Shown piece by piece: positions 20,295 to 29,995 of a stretch of DNA of 64,000 bases. The position numbers and the translations under genes are program-made. This stretch comes from Lelliottia amnigena (GTDB taxonomy: Bacteria; Pseudomonadota; Gammaproteobacteria; Enterobacterales; Enterobacteriaceae): assembly GCA_900635465.1 (NCBI GenBank), contig LR134135.1, positions 4,340,001 through 4,404,000 of the forward strand, given 5' to 3'. Numbering within the stretch: the stretch's first letter is position 1; each line of letters begins with the position of its first letter. Below the pieces are notes generated by a model. The model was not told where the DNA came from and did no database searches. It saw only the letters and a program-made list of their open reading frames with translations.

Positions 20295-21143
20295 TTACGC
20301 CGCTTTTCGACTGCGATGACGCCACTGAACCGGCGTCATCCCTACTTCGCGGTTAAACACCACCGAAAAATAGTTACTGTCCTCAAAGCCGCAGCGCATC
20401 GCCACCTCACTCACCATCAGCTCCGTGTGTTGCAGCAGATATTGCGCGTGGCAAATGCGTAGCTGGCGCAAATAGTGATTCACGGTCATGCCCGTCTGGG
20501 TGCGAAACTGCTGACGCAAGGCGCGTTCACTGCACTGTTCCTGTTCGCAAAACGTCTCCAGCACAAAGCTGCGATTCAGGCTGCCAGCCAGCGCAGTAAT
20601 CAACTTATCCAGCAGCGCCTCTTGCTCGTTCGCCGAAGGGTTATCGATCGCATAACGAAAGCGTTTGAGCGTCATCACCAGTTGGGCAAACAGCAGTTCA
20701 GCCATTTCGTTCGCACTCGGGTCAGCCTTCAAACTCTCCTGTTCAAGCTGCGCGATAACGGGCCTGACCTGCGCCATACCGTTGCTGCTCAAACGCCAGT
20801 GCGGCGCGCCTGGTGTATCGTTAAAGCCAGGAATATTGCTGGCCCAGTCAACGTTCAGCTTGAGCCTGTCCGGGCAATAAATGACGTTTTGCAAAACCAG
20901 ATCGTTAACCGAGGCGTAGGAGTGTTTGTCTTCCGCGCGGATATAAAACAGGTCACCGCGCGTAATACGATAGGGACGATCGTTGAGGACGTGAAGGCCG
21001 TTGCCGCGCCACACCAGCACTAACTCGCAAAACTCGTGCGTGTGCTCAGCAAAGACATTTTGCGGATAGCGGTCAGCCACCGCGACGGCCTGTCCGGTGT
21101 TGGCAAAAAAATCAGATTTGCGAAGGATTAACGGAACGCCCAC
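20295..21143 (-). CDS. rhaR: AraC-family activator of rhaSR
   Basis: The 282-residue protein starts with GTG. The N-terminal cupin-like sugar-binding domain carries [35 protein letters not shown]. The C-terminal AraC/XylS DNA-binding domain has both helix-turn-helices, including [29 protein letters not shown] and [23 protein letters not shown] segments. In E. coli RhaR binds rhamnose and activates rhaSR. It lies directly downstream of rhaS, 72 bp apart. The N-terminal residues differ from E. coli, so a few residues of start uncertainty remain. Confidence 0.94.
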   Translation of the reverse strand: MGVPLILRKSDFFANTGQAVAVADRYPQNVFAEHTHEFCELVLVWRGNGLHVLNDRPYRITRGDLFYIRAEDKHSYASVNDLVLQNVIYCPDRLKLNVDWASNIPGFNDTPGAPHWRLSSNGMAQVRPVIAQLEQESLKADPSANEMAELLFAQLVMTLKRFRYAIDNPSANEQEALLDKLITALAGSLNRSFVLETFCEQEQCSERALRQQFRTQTGMTVNHYLRQLRICHAQYLLQHTELMVSEVAMRCGFEDSNYFSVVFNREVGMTPVQWRHRSRKAA

Positions 21144-21215
21144 AACACACCCCAGCGGCTAATAACCGAACATTATTAGCCGTTTCGCGAGAAAAAAACG
21201 GTGATTGCCCTCGCG

Positions 21216-22052
21216 TTACTGAAGTGACGCATCCCGTCCCTGACGGATTTCGCGCGGTGACCAGCTAAACTCCCGGCGAAAAAGCGTCGAAAAGTGGTTA
21301 CTGTCGCCAAAGCCGCAGCGATAAGCGATATCCGTCACGCTCTCGTCCGTATGACGCAAAAGATGGCGGGCTTTAATCAATCGCAGGCGATTCAAATAGC
21401 GCTGCGGCGTCAAACCGGTGTGCTGTTTGAGCTGGCGATGCAAAGTGCGCAGAGAAAGCGAAAATACATCCGCCACCGTCTCCCAACTCACCTCTTCGGC
21501 AAAGTGATCTTCCAGCCAGGCCATCAGTTGATTGAGCCGCGCGTCGTTATTCTCCAGCCCTTCCACCAGACTGCTCCGACGCAGAAGCACCAGCAGTTGC
21601 ATGAACAACAGCTCACGGCTGGCGAGCGCATGTGATTCCGTATTTTCCTCGGTCTGCTCCATCTGGGTGACCAACTGGCGCACCTGCTGCAGCGTGGACT
21701 GATTCACTCGCCAGTGCGACGGATAGTGCCCGTCTTTTTCCTGCGGCAACAGCTGGTTTAGCCCCGATAAAAACTGGAACGCGTCCGGGGAACGATAGAG
21801 CACATTCGTCAGGCACAGGTTGTCGGTATGTTCATACATGTGGCGGTCGTGATCGCGTACAAAGCAGACCGTACCCCCGCTGATGGTGTACGGCTGGCCG
21901 TTAAAAACGTGAATGCCCGTTCCATGCTCAACAATCACAATTTCATGAAAATCATGGTGATGCTCCGGAAAGGCCGCCTGCGGCAGGCGCGGCTCAATCG
22001 CAACGGGCGAATGTCCGGAAGGGAAAAAATCCACGCTGTGCAGTACGGTCAT
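21216..22052 (-). CDS. rhaS: AraC-family activator of rhaBAD and rhaT
   Basis: The product is 278 residues from [13 protein letters not shown], as in E. coli RhaS. The N-terminal domain has the cupin-like [27 protein letters not shown] and the C-terminal domain has two helix-turn-helices ([21 protein letters not shown] and [22 protein letters not shown]). With rhamnose bound it activates rhaBAD and rhaT. It is transcribed divergently from rhaB across a 301-bp regulatory interval. The name collides with the binding protein of the rhamnose ABC importer, which is a different gene. Confidence 0.97.
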   Translation of the reverse strand: MTVLHSVDFFPSGHSPVAIEPRLPQAAFPEHHHDFHEIVIVEHGTGIHVFNGQPYTISGGTVCFVRDHDRHMYEHTDNLCLTNVLYRSPDAFQFLSGLNQLLPQEKDGHYPSHWRVNQSTLQQVRQLVTQMEQTEENTESHALASRELLFMQLLVLLRRSSLVEGLENNDARLNQLMAWLEDHFAEEVSWETVADVFSLSLRTLHRQLKQHTGLTPQRYLNRLRLIKARHLLRHTDESVTDIAYRCGFGDSNHFSTLFRREFSWSPREIRQGRDASLQ

Positions 22053-22353
22053 AACGGCCACCACCAATGAGAAATGTTCTCAAAATAGTAATTAAGGGGC
22101 GCGATTCTCACCTTCAATTTTCGACAGCAAAGCACGCAAAGCCTGTCGGATTTTTAAGAAACAGCGGGAAAGATCGGGAAATGCGGCAACCGTCACATGG
22201 CCTGACATCCGCGCCATAACTGGAAACTGTGAACTCCCTCACGTTCATCTTTGATTTCTTGCCAGCCGCGGATTTTGCCTGTCAGTGGCGAGAAGGTCTG
22301 TTTTTCCTTCCTTTCTTACACTCTCCGGTAATGACTTAAAGAAGGACCGGAAC
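22053..22353. promoter_or_regulatory. rhaSR-rhaBAD divergent promoter region
   Basis: This 301-bp interval corresponds to the E. coli rhaS-rhaB control region. A sequence around 22260-22300 (TTGCCAGCC...TTTTGCC, then TGTCAGTGGCGAGAAGG) resembles the E. coli RhaS half-sites TGCCATTTTCCTGTCAGTAACGAGAAGG. The CRP site is annotated separately. RhaR sites for rhaSR should lie on the rhaS side but I did not resolve them. Confidence 0.7.
22228..22243. promoter_or_regulatory. CRP site of the rhaBAD promoter
   Basis: TGTGAACTCCCTCACG fits TGTGA-N6-TCACA at 9 of 10 half-site positions and lies 111 bp before the rhaB start, just upstream of the RhaS-like half-sites. Confidence 0.7.
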
Positions 22354-23823
22354 ATGACTCTTCGCCATTGTGTCGCTGTCGATTTAGGCGCCTCCAGCGG
22401 CCGCGTAATGCTGGCCTGCTACGCCCCTGAACAGCGCACGCTGACTCTTCGCGAGATCCACCGTTTTGTTAACTGCCTGCAAAAGCAGGACGGCGTGGAC
22501 ACCTGGGATATTGACAGCCTGGAAGCTGAAATCCGCACTGGCCTGAACAAGGTCTGCGAAGAAGGCATTCTGATTGACAGTATTGGGATTGATACCTGGG
22601 GCGTGGATTATGTCCTGCTCGACCGCGACGGCGCGCGCATCGGTTTGCCGGTGTCGTATCGCGACAGCCGTACCGACGGCGTGATGGCCCGCGCCATTGA
22701 ACAGCTTGGCAAAGCGGACATCTACGGGCGCAGCGGCATTCAGTTTTTACCGTTCAATACGCTATATCAGCTGCGTGCGCTGGCGGAACAGCAGCCGGCG
22801 CTGATTAAAAACGTCGCCCACGCGCTGCTGATCCCCGACTATTTTAGCTATCGCCTCACCGGCAATCTGAACTGGGAATATACCAACGCCACCACCACGC
22901 AGTTGGTCAACATAAACTCCGATAACTGGGATGAACGCCTGCTCAACTGGACCGGCGTCTCCGCCGCCTGGTTTGGTACGCCGACGCATCCCGGCAATGT
23001 GATCGGTCACTGGATTTGCCCGCTGGGCAATCAAATTCCCGTCGTCGCGGTGGCAAGCCACGACACCGCCAGCGCTGTAATCGCCTCTCCGCTCGCCAGC
23101 AAAGACGCGGCGTATCTCTCGTCCGGCACCTGGTCGCTGATGGGTTTTGAGAGCAAAACGCCGTACACCAGCGATGCGGCGCTGGCAGCCAATATCACCA
23201 ACGAAGGCGGCGCGGAAGGCCGCTATCGGGTGCTGAAAAATATCATGGGGCTGTGGCTACTCCAGCGCGTGCTGAAAGAGCAAAACGTCTCCGACCTGTC
23301 GGCGCTGATTGCCGATACCGAAGCGTTGACAGCGTGCCGTTTCGTGATCAACCCGAACGACGATCGCTTTATCAATCCGGCCAATATGAGCGCCGAGATT
23401 CAGGCCGCCTGTCGCGAAACACACCAGCCTGTTCCTGACACCCCAGCCGAGCTGGCGCGCTGTATTTTCGACAGCCTCGCGCTGCTGTACGCCGACGTGC
23501 TGCAAGAGCTGGCAGCACTGCGCGGCAAACCCTTCAGCCAGCTGCATATCGTGGGCGGCGGCTGCCAGAACAATCTGCTGAATCAGCTGTGTGCCGACGC
23601 CTGCGGGATCTCCGTCGTGGCGGGTCCTGTAGAGGCCTCCACGCTCGGCAATATCGGCATCCAGTTGATGACGCTGGACGAACTCACCAACGTGGACGAT
23701 TTCCGCACCGTGGTCACGGGCAACTATGCCCTCACCACGTTTACCCCTAATTCCTGCCATGAAATTGCCCGCTACCGAGCGCAGTTTCAGCAAAAACGAC
23801 TGACTAAGGAGCTTTGCGCATGA
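22354..23823 (+). CDS. rhaB: L-rhamnulokinase
   Basis: The 489-residue product has exactly the E. coli RhaB length. It phosphorylates L-rhamnulose to L-rhamnulose-1-phosphate. It is a two-domain FGGY-type kinase: [14 protein letters not shown] near residue 8 forms the first phosphate loop, and [15 protein letters not shown] and [10 protein letters not shown] (about 235-265) form the second, with [17 protein letters not shown] near 405 closing the ATP site. A GAAGGACC sequence precedes the ATG. Its stop overlaps the rhaA start (ATGA). Confidence 0.98.
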   Translation: MTLRHCVAVDLGASSGRVMLACYAPEQRTLTLREIHRFVNCLQKQDGVDTWDIDSLEAEIRTGLNKVCEEGILIDSIGIDTWGVDYVLLDRDGARIGLPVSYRDSRTDGVMARAIEQLGKADIYGRSGIQFLPFNTLYQLRALAEQQPALIKNVAHALLIPDYFSYRLTGNLNWEYTNATTTQLVNINSDNWDERLLNWTGVSAAWFGTPTHPGNVIGHWICPLGNQIPVVAVASHDTASAVIASPLASKDAAYLSSGTWSLMGFESKTPYTSDAALAANITNEGGAEGRYRVLKNIMGLWLLQRVLKEQNVSDLSALIADTEALTACRFVINPNDDRFINPANMSAEIQAACRETHQPVPDTPAELARCIFDSLALLYADVLQELAALRGKPFSQLHIVGGGCQNNLLNQLCADACGISVVAGPVEASTLGNIGIQLMTLDELTNVDDFRTVVTGNYALTTFTPNSCHEIARYRAQFQQKRLTKELCA

Positions 23824-25079
23824 CCACTCAACTTGAACAAGCCTGGGAACTGGCTAAACAGCGTTTCGCCGACGTCGGCGTGAATGTCGACGAGGCGCTG
23901 CGCCAGCTCGATCGTCTGCCGGTTTCCATGCACTGCTGGCAAGGCGATGACGTCGCAGGCTTTGAAAATACCGGCGCCGCGCTGACGGGCGGTATTCAGG
24001 CCACCGGTAATTATCCAGGCAAAGCGCGTAACGCGACCGAGCTGCGCGCCGATCTGGAGCTGGCGTTGAGCTTAATCCCGGGCCCAAAACGCCTGAATCT
24101 GCATGCGATTTATCACGAAGCTCCAGAGCCAGTCGCGCGTAACGAAATCAAACCGGAACACTTTAAGAACTGGGTTGAGTGGGCAAAAGCCAACAAACTC
24201 GGGCTGGATTTCAACCCGTCCTGCTTCTCACATCCGCTGAGCGCCGACGGTTTTACCCTGTCTCACGCAGATGATGAAATTCGCCAGTTCTGGATCGACC
24301 ACGTGAAGGCCAGCCGCCGCGTGTCCGCTTATTTTGGCGAACAGCTTGGTACGCCGTCAGTGATGAACATCTGGATCCCGGACGGCATGAAAGACATCAC
24401 CGTCGACCGCCTGGCCCCACGCCAGCGCCTGCTGGCGGCGCTCGATGAGATCATCAGCGAAAAGATAAATCCGGCGCATCACATCGATGCCGTGGAAAGC
24501 AAGCTGTTCGGTATCGGCGCGGAAAGCTACACCGTCGGCTCGAACGAGTTCTACATGGGTTACGCCACCAGCCGCCAAACCGCGCTGTGCCTGGATGCTG
24601 GCCATTTCCATCCAACGGAAGTGATCTCCGACAAAATCTCCGCCGCCATGCTGTACGTACCGCGCCTGCTGCTGCACGTCAGCCGTCCGGTGCGTTGGGA
24701 CAGCGACCACGTGGTGCTGCTGGATGACGAAACCCAGGCCATCGCCAGCGAAATCATCCGCCACGATCTGTTCGACCGCGTGCACATTGGCCTCGACTTC
24801 TTTGACGCCTCTATCAACCGCATCGCCGCATGGGTGATTGGTACGCGCAATATGAAAAAAGCCCTGCTGCGCGCGCTGCTGGAGCCAACCTCTGCGCTGA
24901 AACAGCTGGAAGAAAACGGCGACTACACCGCGCGTCTGGCGCTGCTGGAGGAGCAAAAATCCCTGCCGTGGCAGGCCATCTGGGAAATGTACTGCCAGCG
25001 CAACGACGCGCCCGTCGGCAGCCAGTGGCTGGACAACGTGCGGGCCTATGAGAAAGAGGTGTTGAGTCAACGCGGGTAA
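23820..25079 (+). CDS. rhaA: L-rhamnose isomerase
   Basis: The 419-residue protein is colinear with E. coli RhaA. It converts L-rhamnose to L-rhamnulose with divalent metal. Metal and substrate motifs are present: [53 protein letters not shown] and [14 protein letters not shown]. Translation is probably coupled to rhaB through the ATGA overlap. The 288 bp that separate it from rhaD hold a large repeat array and a REP element, an unusual interruption of the rhaBAD operon. Confidence 0.98.
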   Translation: MTTQLEQAWELAKQRFADVGVNVDEALRQLDRLPVSMHCWQGDDVAGFENTGAALTGGIQATGNYPGKARNATELRADLELALSLIPGPKRLNLHAIYHEAPEPVARNEIKPEHFKNWVEWAKANKLGLDFNPSCFSHPLSADGFTLSHADDEIRQFWIDHVKASRRVSAYFGEQLGTPSVMNIWIPDGMKDITVDRLAPRQRLLAALDEIISEKINPAHHIDAVESKLFGIGAESYTVGSNEFYMGYATSRQTALCLDAGHFHPTEVISDKISAAMLYVPRLLLHVSRPVRWDSDHVVLLDDETQAIASEIIRHDLFDRVHIGLDFFDASINRIAAWVIGTRNMKKALLRALLEPTSALKQLEENGDYTARLALLEEQKSLPWQAIWEMYCQRNDAPVGSQWLDNVRAYEKEVLSQRG

Positions 25080-25082
25080 CAC

Positions 25083-25290
25083 AACCCTCACCCCTGCCCT
25101 CTCCCTGAGGGAGAGGGAGAAAAGAACAGTCCTCTCCCTGTGTGGGAGGGGAGAAACAGCTCCGAAACAGTCCTCTCCCTGTGTGGAAAGGGAGAAAACC
25201 GCACCGAAAACAGTCCCCTCTCCCTGTGTGAGAGGAGAAACAGCACCGAACAGTCCCCTCTCCCTGTGGGAGAGGGCTAGGGTGAGGGCA
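25083..25290. repeat. CCCTCTCC palindrome array inside rhaBAD
   Basis: Four degenerate units beginning ACAGTCC (25126, 25167, 25210, 25250; spacing 41, 43 and 40 bp) each contain CTCTCCCTGTGTG plus a GGAG-rich arm. The array is bounded by CCCTCACCC...CCCTCTCCC...GGGAGAGGG at the left and CCCTCTCCC-TGTG-GGAGAGGGCTAGGGTGAGGG at the right. The design is the same as at 11610-11873, with a different unit sequence. It lies between rhaA and rhaD. Confidence 0.85.
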
Positions 25291-25316
25291 TCAGGCCTCA
25301 CCGAATACCAGATTTT

Positions 25317-25345
25317 GTAGGCCGGGCAAGCGCAGCGCCACCCGG
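25317..25345. repeat. REP element upstream of rhaD
   Basis: GTAGGCCGGGCAAGCG followed by CAGCGCCACCCGGC is a classical enterobacterial REP palindrome with a GTAG head. It lies just after the repeat array and 22 bp before the rhaD start. Confidence 0.8.
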
Positions 25346-25367
25346 CTCGTTGAAGGAAAGAGAAACT

Positions 25368-26198
25368 ATGCAGACCATCACCAACGCCTGGTTCGTCCAG
25401 GGCATGATTAAAGCCACCACCGACGCCTGGCTGAAAGGCTGGGACGAGCGCAACGGCGGCAACCTGACGCTGCGTCTTGACGATGCAGATATCGCGCCGT
25501 TCGAGGCGGATTTTCACCACAAGCCGCGCTATATCGCGCTGAGTCAGCCGATGCCGCTGCTCGCCAATACGGCGTTTATCGTCACGGGCTCCGGTAAGTT
25601 CTTCCGCAACGTGCAGCTCGATCCGACCGCGAATTTAGGCGTGGTAAAAGTGGACAGCGACGGCGCGGGGTATCACATTCTTTGGGGGCTGACGAACGAC
25701 GCGGTACCGACGTCCGAGCTGCCGGCGCATTTCCTCTCCCACTGCGAACGTATTAAAGCGACCGATGGGAAAGACCGCGTGATCATGCACTGTCATGCCA
25801 CCAACCTGATCGCACTGACTTACGTGCTGGAAAACGACAGTGCGTTCATCACCCGCAAACTGTGGGAAGGCAGCACCGAATGTCTGGTGGTGTTCCCGGA
25901 CGGCGTGGGCATTTTGCCGTGGATGGTGCCGGGTACCGACGAGATCGGCCAGGCGACGGCGCAAGAGATGCAAAAACATTCTCTGGTTCTGTGGCCGTTC
26001 CACGGTGTGTTCGGCAGCGGTCCGACGCTGGATGAAGCCTTTGGCCTGATCGATACCGCCGAGAAATCCGCCGAAGTGTTGGTCAAAGTCTATTCCATGG
26101 GCGGAATGAAACAGACCATTACTCAGGAAGAACTGATTGCACTGGGCAAACGCTTTGACGTGAACCCGATGAAATCGGCGTTAGCGCTATACAAATAA
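25368..26198 (+). CDS. rhaD: L-rhamnulose-1-phosphate aldolase
   Basis: The product is 276 residues from [17 protein letters not shown], close to E. coli RhaD (274 aa). It is a zinc-dependent class II aldolase that splits L-rhamnulose-1-phosphate into DHAP and L-lactaldehyde. The zinc site is visible in [15 protein letters not shown] and in WPFHGVFG. The substrate phosphate segment GNLTLR and [10 protein letters not shown] are intact. A GAAGGAAAGAG precedes the ATG by 5 bases; a start 6 codons earlier is unlikely. L-lactaldehyde is the substrate of the FucO-like enzyme further downstream. Confidence 0.97.
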   Translation: MQTITNAWFVQGMIKATTDAWLKGWDERNGGNLTLRLDDADIAPFEADFHHKPRYIALSQPMPLLANTAFIVTGSGKFFRNVQLDPTANLGVVKVDSDGAGYHILWGLTNDAVPTSELPAHFLSHCERIKATDGKDRVIMHCHATNLIALTYVLENDSAFITRKLWEGSTECLVVFPDGVGILPWMVPGTDEIGQATAQEMQKHSLVLWPFHGVFGSGPTLDEAFGLIDTAEKSAEVLVKVYSMGGMKQTITQEELIALGKRFDVNPMKSALALYK

Positions 26199-26206
26199 CA
26201 ACATCG

Positions 26207-26230
26207 CGCCCCGCTCACTGAGACGGGGCG
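26207..26230. other. Stem-loop after rhaD
   Basis: CGCCCCG pairs with CGGGGCG around a 10-base loop, 8 bp after the rhaD stop. A run of A rather than T follows on the plus strand, so it is not a convincing terminator for rhaD and may instead protect the mRNA 3' end. Confidence 0.5.
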
Positions 26231-26301
26231 AAAAACACCTGCAATCCCTACACATATTCCCTATGGATTTCGCGGTGCAGGAAGGCGGCTTCGCAGTGAA
26301 T

Positions 26302-26333
26302 CCCCAGGCGCTTACAAAAGTAAGTGGCTGGGG
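26302..26333. repeat. Palindromic intergenic element before the rhamnose ABC genes
   Basis: CCCCAGGCGCTTAC and GTAAGTGGCTGGGG form an inverted repeat with two mismatches around a 4-base loop, followed by TGAGCGAGAAAGCCAACGC. I recognise this combination as recurring in intergenic regions of E. coli and relatives, but I cannot name the family with certainty. It lies 69 bp upstream of the ABC-type rhamnose-binding protein gene. Confidence 0.6.
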
Positions 26334-26401
26334 TGAGCGAGAAAGCCAACGCACCCGCAACGTGATAGACGACGGGAATCACCCTAAGTGGAGTCAAAGC
26401 A

Positions 26402-27387
26402 ATGAAAATAAAGACAAGCTTAATCCTCACCGTTGCCGCTCTGGCGTTGTCCGGTTCCGCATTAGCAGAAGTCAAAATCGCCCTGGTGGCGAAATCCCTC
26501 GGGAATGGATTCTTCGAAGCCGCGAACGTCGGCGCACAGGAGGCGGCCAAAGAGTTGGGTGATGTGAAAGTGATTTACACCGGCCCACGACGACCACCGC
26601 TGAAGCGCAGATCGAAGTGTTAAACGGCTTGATCGCACAGGGCGTGGATGCGATCGCCATTTCCGCTAACGATCCGGATGCCCTGGTTCCGGTACTCAAA
26701 AAAGCCATGCAGCGCGGCATTAAAGTGGTGTCGTGGGATTCTGGCGTGGCAAAAGCCGGGCGGCAGATCCACCTGAATCCGTCTAATAATGCGCTGATCG
26801 GTGAAACCAACGTCAAGCTGGCGGCAGACGCATTGAAAGCTCTGAACGTGGAAAAAGGCGATGTGGCGGTACTGAGCGCGACGCCGACCTCCACTAACCA
26901 GAACACCTGGATTGCCGAGATGAAAAAGGTGCTGCCGAAGTACCCGTCCGTCAATCTGGTGACCGTGGCCTACGGCGATGATCTCTCTGACAAAAGCTAC
27001 CGCGAAGCGGTTGGCCTGTTGAAAACCTATCCTGATTTGAAAGTGATTGTCTCGCCGTCCTCCGTCGGCATTGTCGCTGCCGCGCAGGCAGTAAAAGACC
27101 AGGGAAAAATCGGCAAAGTGTACGTCACCGGTCTGGGCTTGCCGTCTGAAATGGCGGGCGCAGTGAAATCCGGCGCGAGCAAAAGTTTCGCTATCTGGAA
27201 CCCAATCGATCTCGGCTACGCCGCCACCTATCTGGCAGACGATCTGGTGAAAGGCACCGCCACCAAAGACGAAGCCAGCATGGGCAAACTGGGCAAAGTG
27301 AAGCTTGATGCCGACGGCAGCGGCGCGATGGCTGAGCCGTTCGTTTACGATGCCAGCAATATTGATAAGTTCTCGAAAATCTTCTGA
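26402..27387 (+). pseudogene. Rhamnose ABC importer, substrate-binding protein, one base missing
   Basis: The first frame encodes a signal peptide (MKIKTSLILTVAALALSGSALA) and the mature start EVKIALVAKSLGNGFFEAAN. It shifts at the CCC of 26584-26586; the second frame resumes as IEVLNGLIAQGVDAIAISANDPDALVPVLKKA and continues to LIDK-type C-terminal sequence ending DASNIDKFSKIF. Restoring one base gives VIYTGPTTTTAEAQIEVLNG and a 328-residue protein. The fold is the CUT2-type periplasmic sugar-binding protein (RbsB-like). In Rhizobium this receptor is called RhaS, not to be confused with the AraC-type activator. As written the receptor is truncated after about 74 residues; a consensus error is a plausible explanation. 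Confidence 0.88.
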
Positions 27388-27397
27388 TCCTTTCTCC

Positions 27398-27470
27398 CGC
27401 TCCCTGTGGGAGAGCACCGGGGTGAGGGCTGTATTTCCCCTCATCCAAACGCTCTCCTGAGGGAGAGGGG
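27398..27470. repeat. CCCTCTCC-type palindromes between binding protein and ATPase genes
   Basis: GCTCCCTGTGGGAGAGCACCGGGGTGAGGG and, further on, CCCTCATCC and CTCTCCTGAGGGAGAGGGG form two palindromes of the family seen at 11.6 and 25.1 kb. They fill the 101-bp gap between the binding-protein gene and the ATPase gene. Confidence 0.75.
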
Positions 27471-27488
27471 ATACTTTGGAGAACTATC

Positions 27489-28991
27489 ATGACCCCATTG
27501 CTTCAACTCAACGGCATCACCAAGATTTTCCCGGGCGTGCGCGCTCTTGAGAACGTGCAGCTTGAGCTTTGGCCCGGCAAAGTCACCGCCCTTATCGGCG
27601 AAAACGGCGCGGGCAAATCGACGCTGGTCAAAGTGATGACCGGCATTTACCAGCCTGAAGAGGGCGAAATCCTCTACAAAGCGATCCCCATTCAGCTCCC
27701 GACGCCGGAATCGGCGCACAAAGTCGGGATCACCGCCATTCATCAGGAAACCGTGCTCTTCGATGAACTGTCGGTGACGGAAAATATTTTCGTCGGTCAG
27801 TATCTGCACAAAGGCTTTTTCAAAAAGCTCGACTGGCCGGAAATGCACCGTCGCGCGCAGGAGATTTTGTCACGGCTCGAGGTGCAAATTGACCCGCGCG
27901 CCACGCTCAAAACCCTGAGCATTGCTCAACGTCATATGGTGGCCATCGCCCGTGCGCTGTCGTTCGAGGCACAGGTGGTTATCCTCGATGAGCCCACCGC
28001 TGCATTGTCTCAGCATGAAATCCTCGAGTTCTATCACATCGTTGAGCGCTTAAAGCAGGAAGGCAAAGCCATTCTGTTTATCTCGCACAAATTCGACGAG
28101 ATTTTCGAGCTGGCGGATCACTACACCATTTTGCGCGACGGCGTGTTTGTCGGTGCGGGCGCGATGAATGACATCACCGAAGAGCGCATGGTCTCAATGA
28201 TGGTGGGCCGTGCCATTACCCAAACCTTCCCAAAGGTGGCGTGCGAAAAAGGCGAGACGGTGCTGGAGGTCAACGATCTCTGCCATCCGACCGAATTCGC
28301 ACACATTTCGTTCTCACTGCGCAAAGGCGAAATCCTCGGCTTTTACGGCCTGGTCGGTGCAGGACGTACCGAGCTGATGCAGGCGCTGTCTGGCGTCACG
28401 CGCCCGTCCTCCGGGCAAATCGTGCTGAACGGCAAAGCGCAACAGTTCCGCCAGCCGTCCGACGCCATCAAAGCAGGGATTGTCTGCGTGCCGGAGGAGC
28501 GGCAAAAACAGGGGGCGATTATTGCTCTGCCGATTGCGCAAAACATCAGCCTGCCGCAGCTCGGCAAGCTCAACCCCAACGGCGTGTTAAATGACCGCCG
28601 CGAATGGGCGCTGGCGGACGAATACGCGACGCGTCTGCAGGTGAAGGCCTTTAGCTGGAAACAGCCTGTCGAAACGCTCTCCGGCGGCAATCAGCAAAAA
28701 GTGGTTATCGGCAAATGGCTGGCGACGCATCCAGACGTGATAATCCTCGATGAGCCGACAAAAGGCATCGATATTGGCTCAAAAGCGGCCGTGCATCAGT
28801 TTATGTCCGAGCTGGTTGGACAGGGGCTGGCGGTGATCATGGTGTCGTCGGAGCTGCCGGAAGTGATGGGTATGGCTGACCGCATTATCGTGATGCACGA
28901 GGGGTTGATGGTGGCGGAATATCAGGCGGGCGGCGCAACGGCGGAAACCATCGTCAGCGCGGCCAGCGGTGCAAAACAGGAGGCGGCGTAA
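27489..28991 (+). CDS. Rhamnose ABC importer, double ATP-binding protein
   Basis: The 500-residue protein has two fused ABC ATPase domains, as in RbsA and other CUT2-family sugar importers. The first domain has Walker A GENGAGKST near residue 38 and Walker B VVILDEPTAALS. The second has the degenerate loop GLVGAGRTELMQ near 290, signature LSGGNQQKVVIGKWLA and Walker B VIILDEPTKGID. A GGAG precedes the ATG. Its stop overlaps the next start (TAATG). In Rhizobium the homologue is named RhaT, a name used in enterics for the symporter, so no symbol is given. Confidence 0.93.
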   Translation: MTPLLQLNGITKIFPGVRALENVQLELWPGKVTALIGENGAGKSTLVKVMTGIYQPEEGEILYKAIPIQLPTPESAHKVGITAIHQETVLFDELSVTENIFVGQYLHKGFFKKLDWPEMHRRAQEILSRLEVQIDPRATLKTLSIAQRHMVAIARALSFEAQVVILDEPTAALSQHEILEFYHIVERLKQEGKAILFISHKFDEIFELADHYTILRDGVFVGAGAMNDITEERMVSMMVGRAITQTFPKVACEKGETVLEVNDLCHPTEFAHISFSLRKGEILGFYGLVGAGRTELMQALSGVTRPSSGQIVLNGKAQQFRQPSDAIKAGIVCVPEERQKQGAIIALPIAQNISLPQLGKLNPNGVLNDRREWALADEYATRLQVKAFSWKQPVETLSGGNQQKVVIGKWLATHPDVIILDEPTKGIDIGSKAAVHQFMSELVGQGLAVIMVSSELPEVMGMADRIIVMHEGLMVAEYQAGGATAETIVSAASGAKQEAA

Positions 28992-29995
28992 TGATAAAGC
29001 AACTGCTGAAGCACCGTGAGGCGCTGTTGGGTGCCGTGATCGTGCTGATGATTCTCGCCATCGGTAGCCGCGTGCCGTCATTTATCGCGCCGGGCAATCT
29101 GGTGGAGATGTTCAACGACACCGCCATTCTGATCATTCTCGCGCTCGGTCAGATGATGGTGTTGCTGACCAAAGGCATCGACCTGTCGATGGCGGCAAAC
29201 CTGGCACTGACCGGGATGATTGTCGCGCTGATTAATTTCCATTATCCGGCTGTTCCCGTCTGGACGCTGCTGATTCTGGCCACCGGGCTTGGGTTGTTGA
29301 TGGGCGCGATCAACGGCCTGCTGGTGTGGAAGCTCGGCATCCCGGCGATTGTGGTGACGCTCGGCACCATGAGCATTTACCGCGGAATTATCTTTTTGCT
29401 CTCCGGCGGCGGCTGGGTGAACTCCAACCAGATGGGCGCGGATTTTCTCGCCCTGCCGCGCACAGCGATTTTAGGTCTGCCCGTGCTGAGCTGGTGTGCG
29501 GTTGCCGCGCTGCTGTTAGTGGGTTATTTCCTGCGCTACAGCCGCACCGGACGCGCCCTTTACACTGCGGGCGGCAACGCGACGGCGGCGTATTACACCG
29601 GGATTAACGCCGGGAAAATGCAGTTCGTCAGCTTCTGCCTGTCGGGCGCGCTGGCCGGATTCTGCGGCTATCTGTGGATCTCGCGCTTCGCGGTGGCCTA
29701 CGTCGATGTGGCAAACGGGTTTGAGCTACAGGTCGTGGCGGCGTGCGTGATTGGCGGCATCAGCACCATGGGCGGCACCGGGCGTGTGCTCGGCTGCCTG
29801 TTCGGCGCGCTGTTCCTCGGCATTATCAATAACGCGCTACCGGTAATTGGCGTTTCGCCGTTCTGGCAAATGGCGATTTCCGGCACGGTGATTGTGATTG
29901 CAGTGCTGCTTAACGAACGCGGCAATAAACGCAAAGGACGGCTGATCTTGCGCGATGCGGCGCTGGCACGTCAGAAACAGGCGGTGAACTCATGA
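28991..29995 (+). CDS. rhaP: Rhamnose ABC importer permease 1
   Basis: The 334-residue inner-membrane protein is a CUT2-type permease (BPD_transp_2 family) with about 8-10 hydrophobic segments. The motifs GIDLSMAANLALTG near residue 63 and IPAIVVTLGTMSIYRGIIF near 115 are typical, and AACVIGGISTMGGTGRVLGCLFGALFLGIINNAL marks the conserved C-terminal loop. It overlaps the ATPase gene by one base and the second permease by four (ATGA), so it is co-translated. Assignment as RhaP rather than RhaQ is by gene order only. Confidence 0.9.
   Translation: MIKQLLKHREALLGAVIVLMILAIGSRVPSFIAPGNLVEMFNDTAILIILALGQMMVLLTKGIDLSMAANLALTGMIVALINFHYPAVPVWTLLILATGLGLLMGAINGLLVWKLGIPAIVVTLGTMSIYRGIIFLLSGGGWVNSNQMGADFLALPRTAILGLPVLSWCAVAALLLVGYFLRYSRTGRALYTAGGNATAAYYTGINAGKMQFVSFCLSGALAGFCGYLWISRFAVAYVDVANGFELQVVAACVIGGISTMGGTGRVLGCLFGALFLGIINNALPVIGVSPFWQMAISGTVIVIAVLLNERGNKRKGRLILRDAALARQKQAVNS

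Noticed and set aside
24357..25520. 387-codon open frame antisense to rhaA and rhaD
   Set aside because: It is antisense to two well-conserved enzymes and has no homology or ribosome-binding site. Long antisense frames are common in GC-rich genes.
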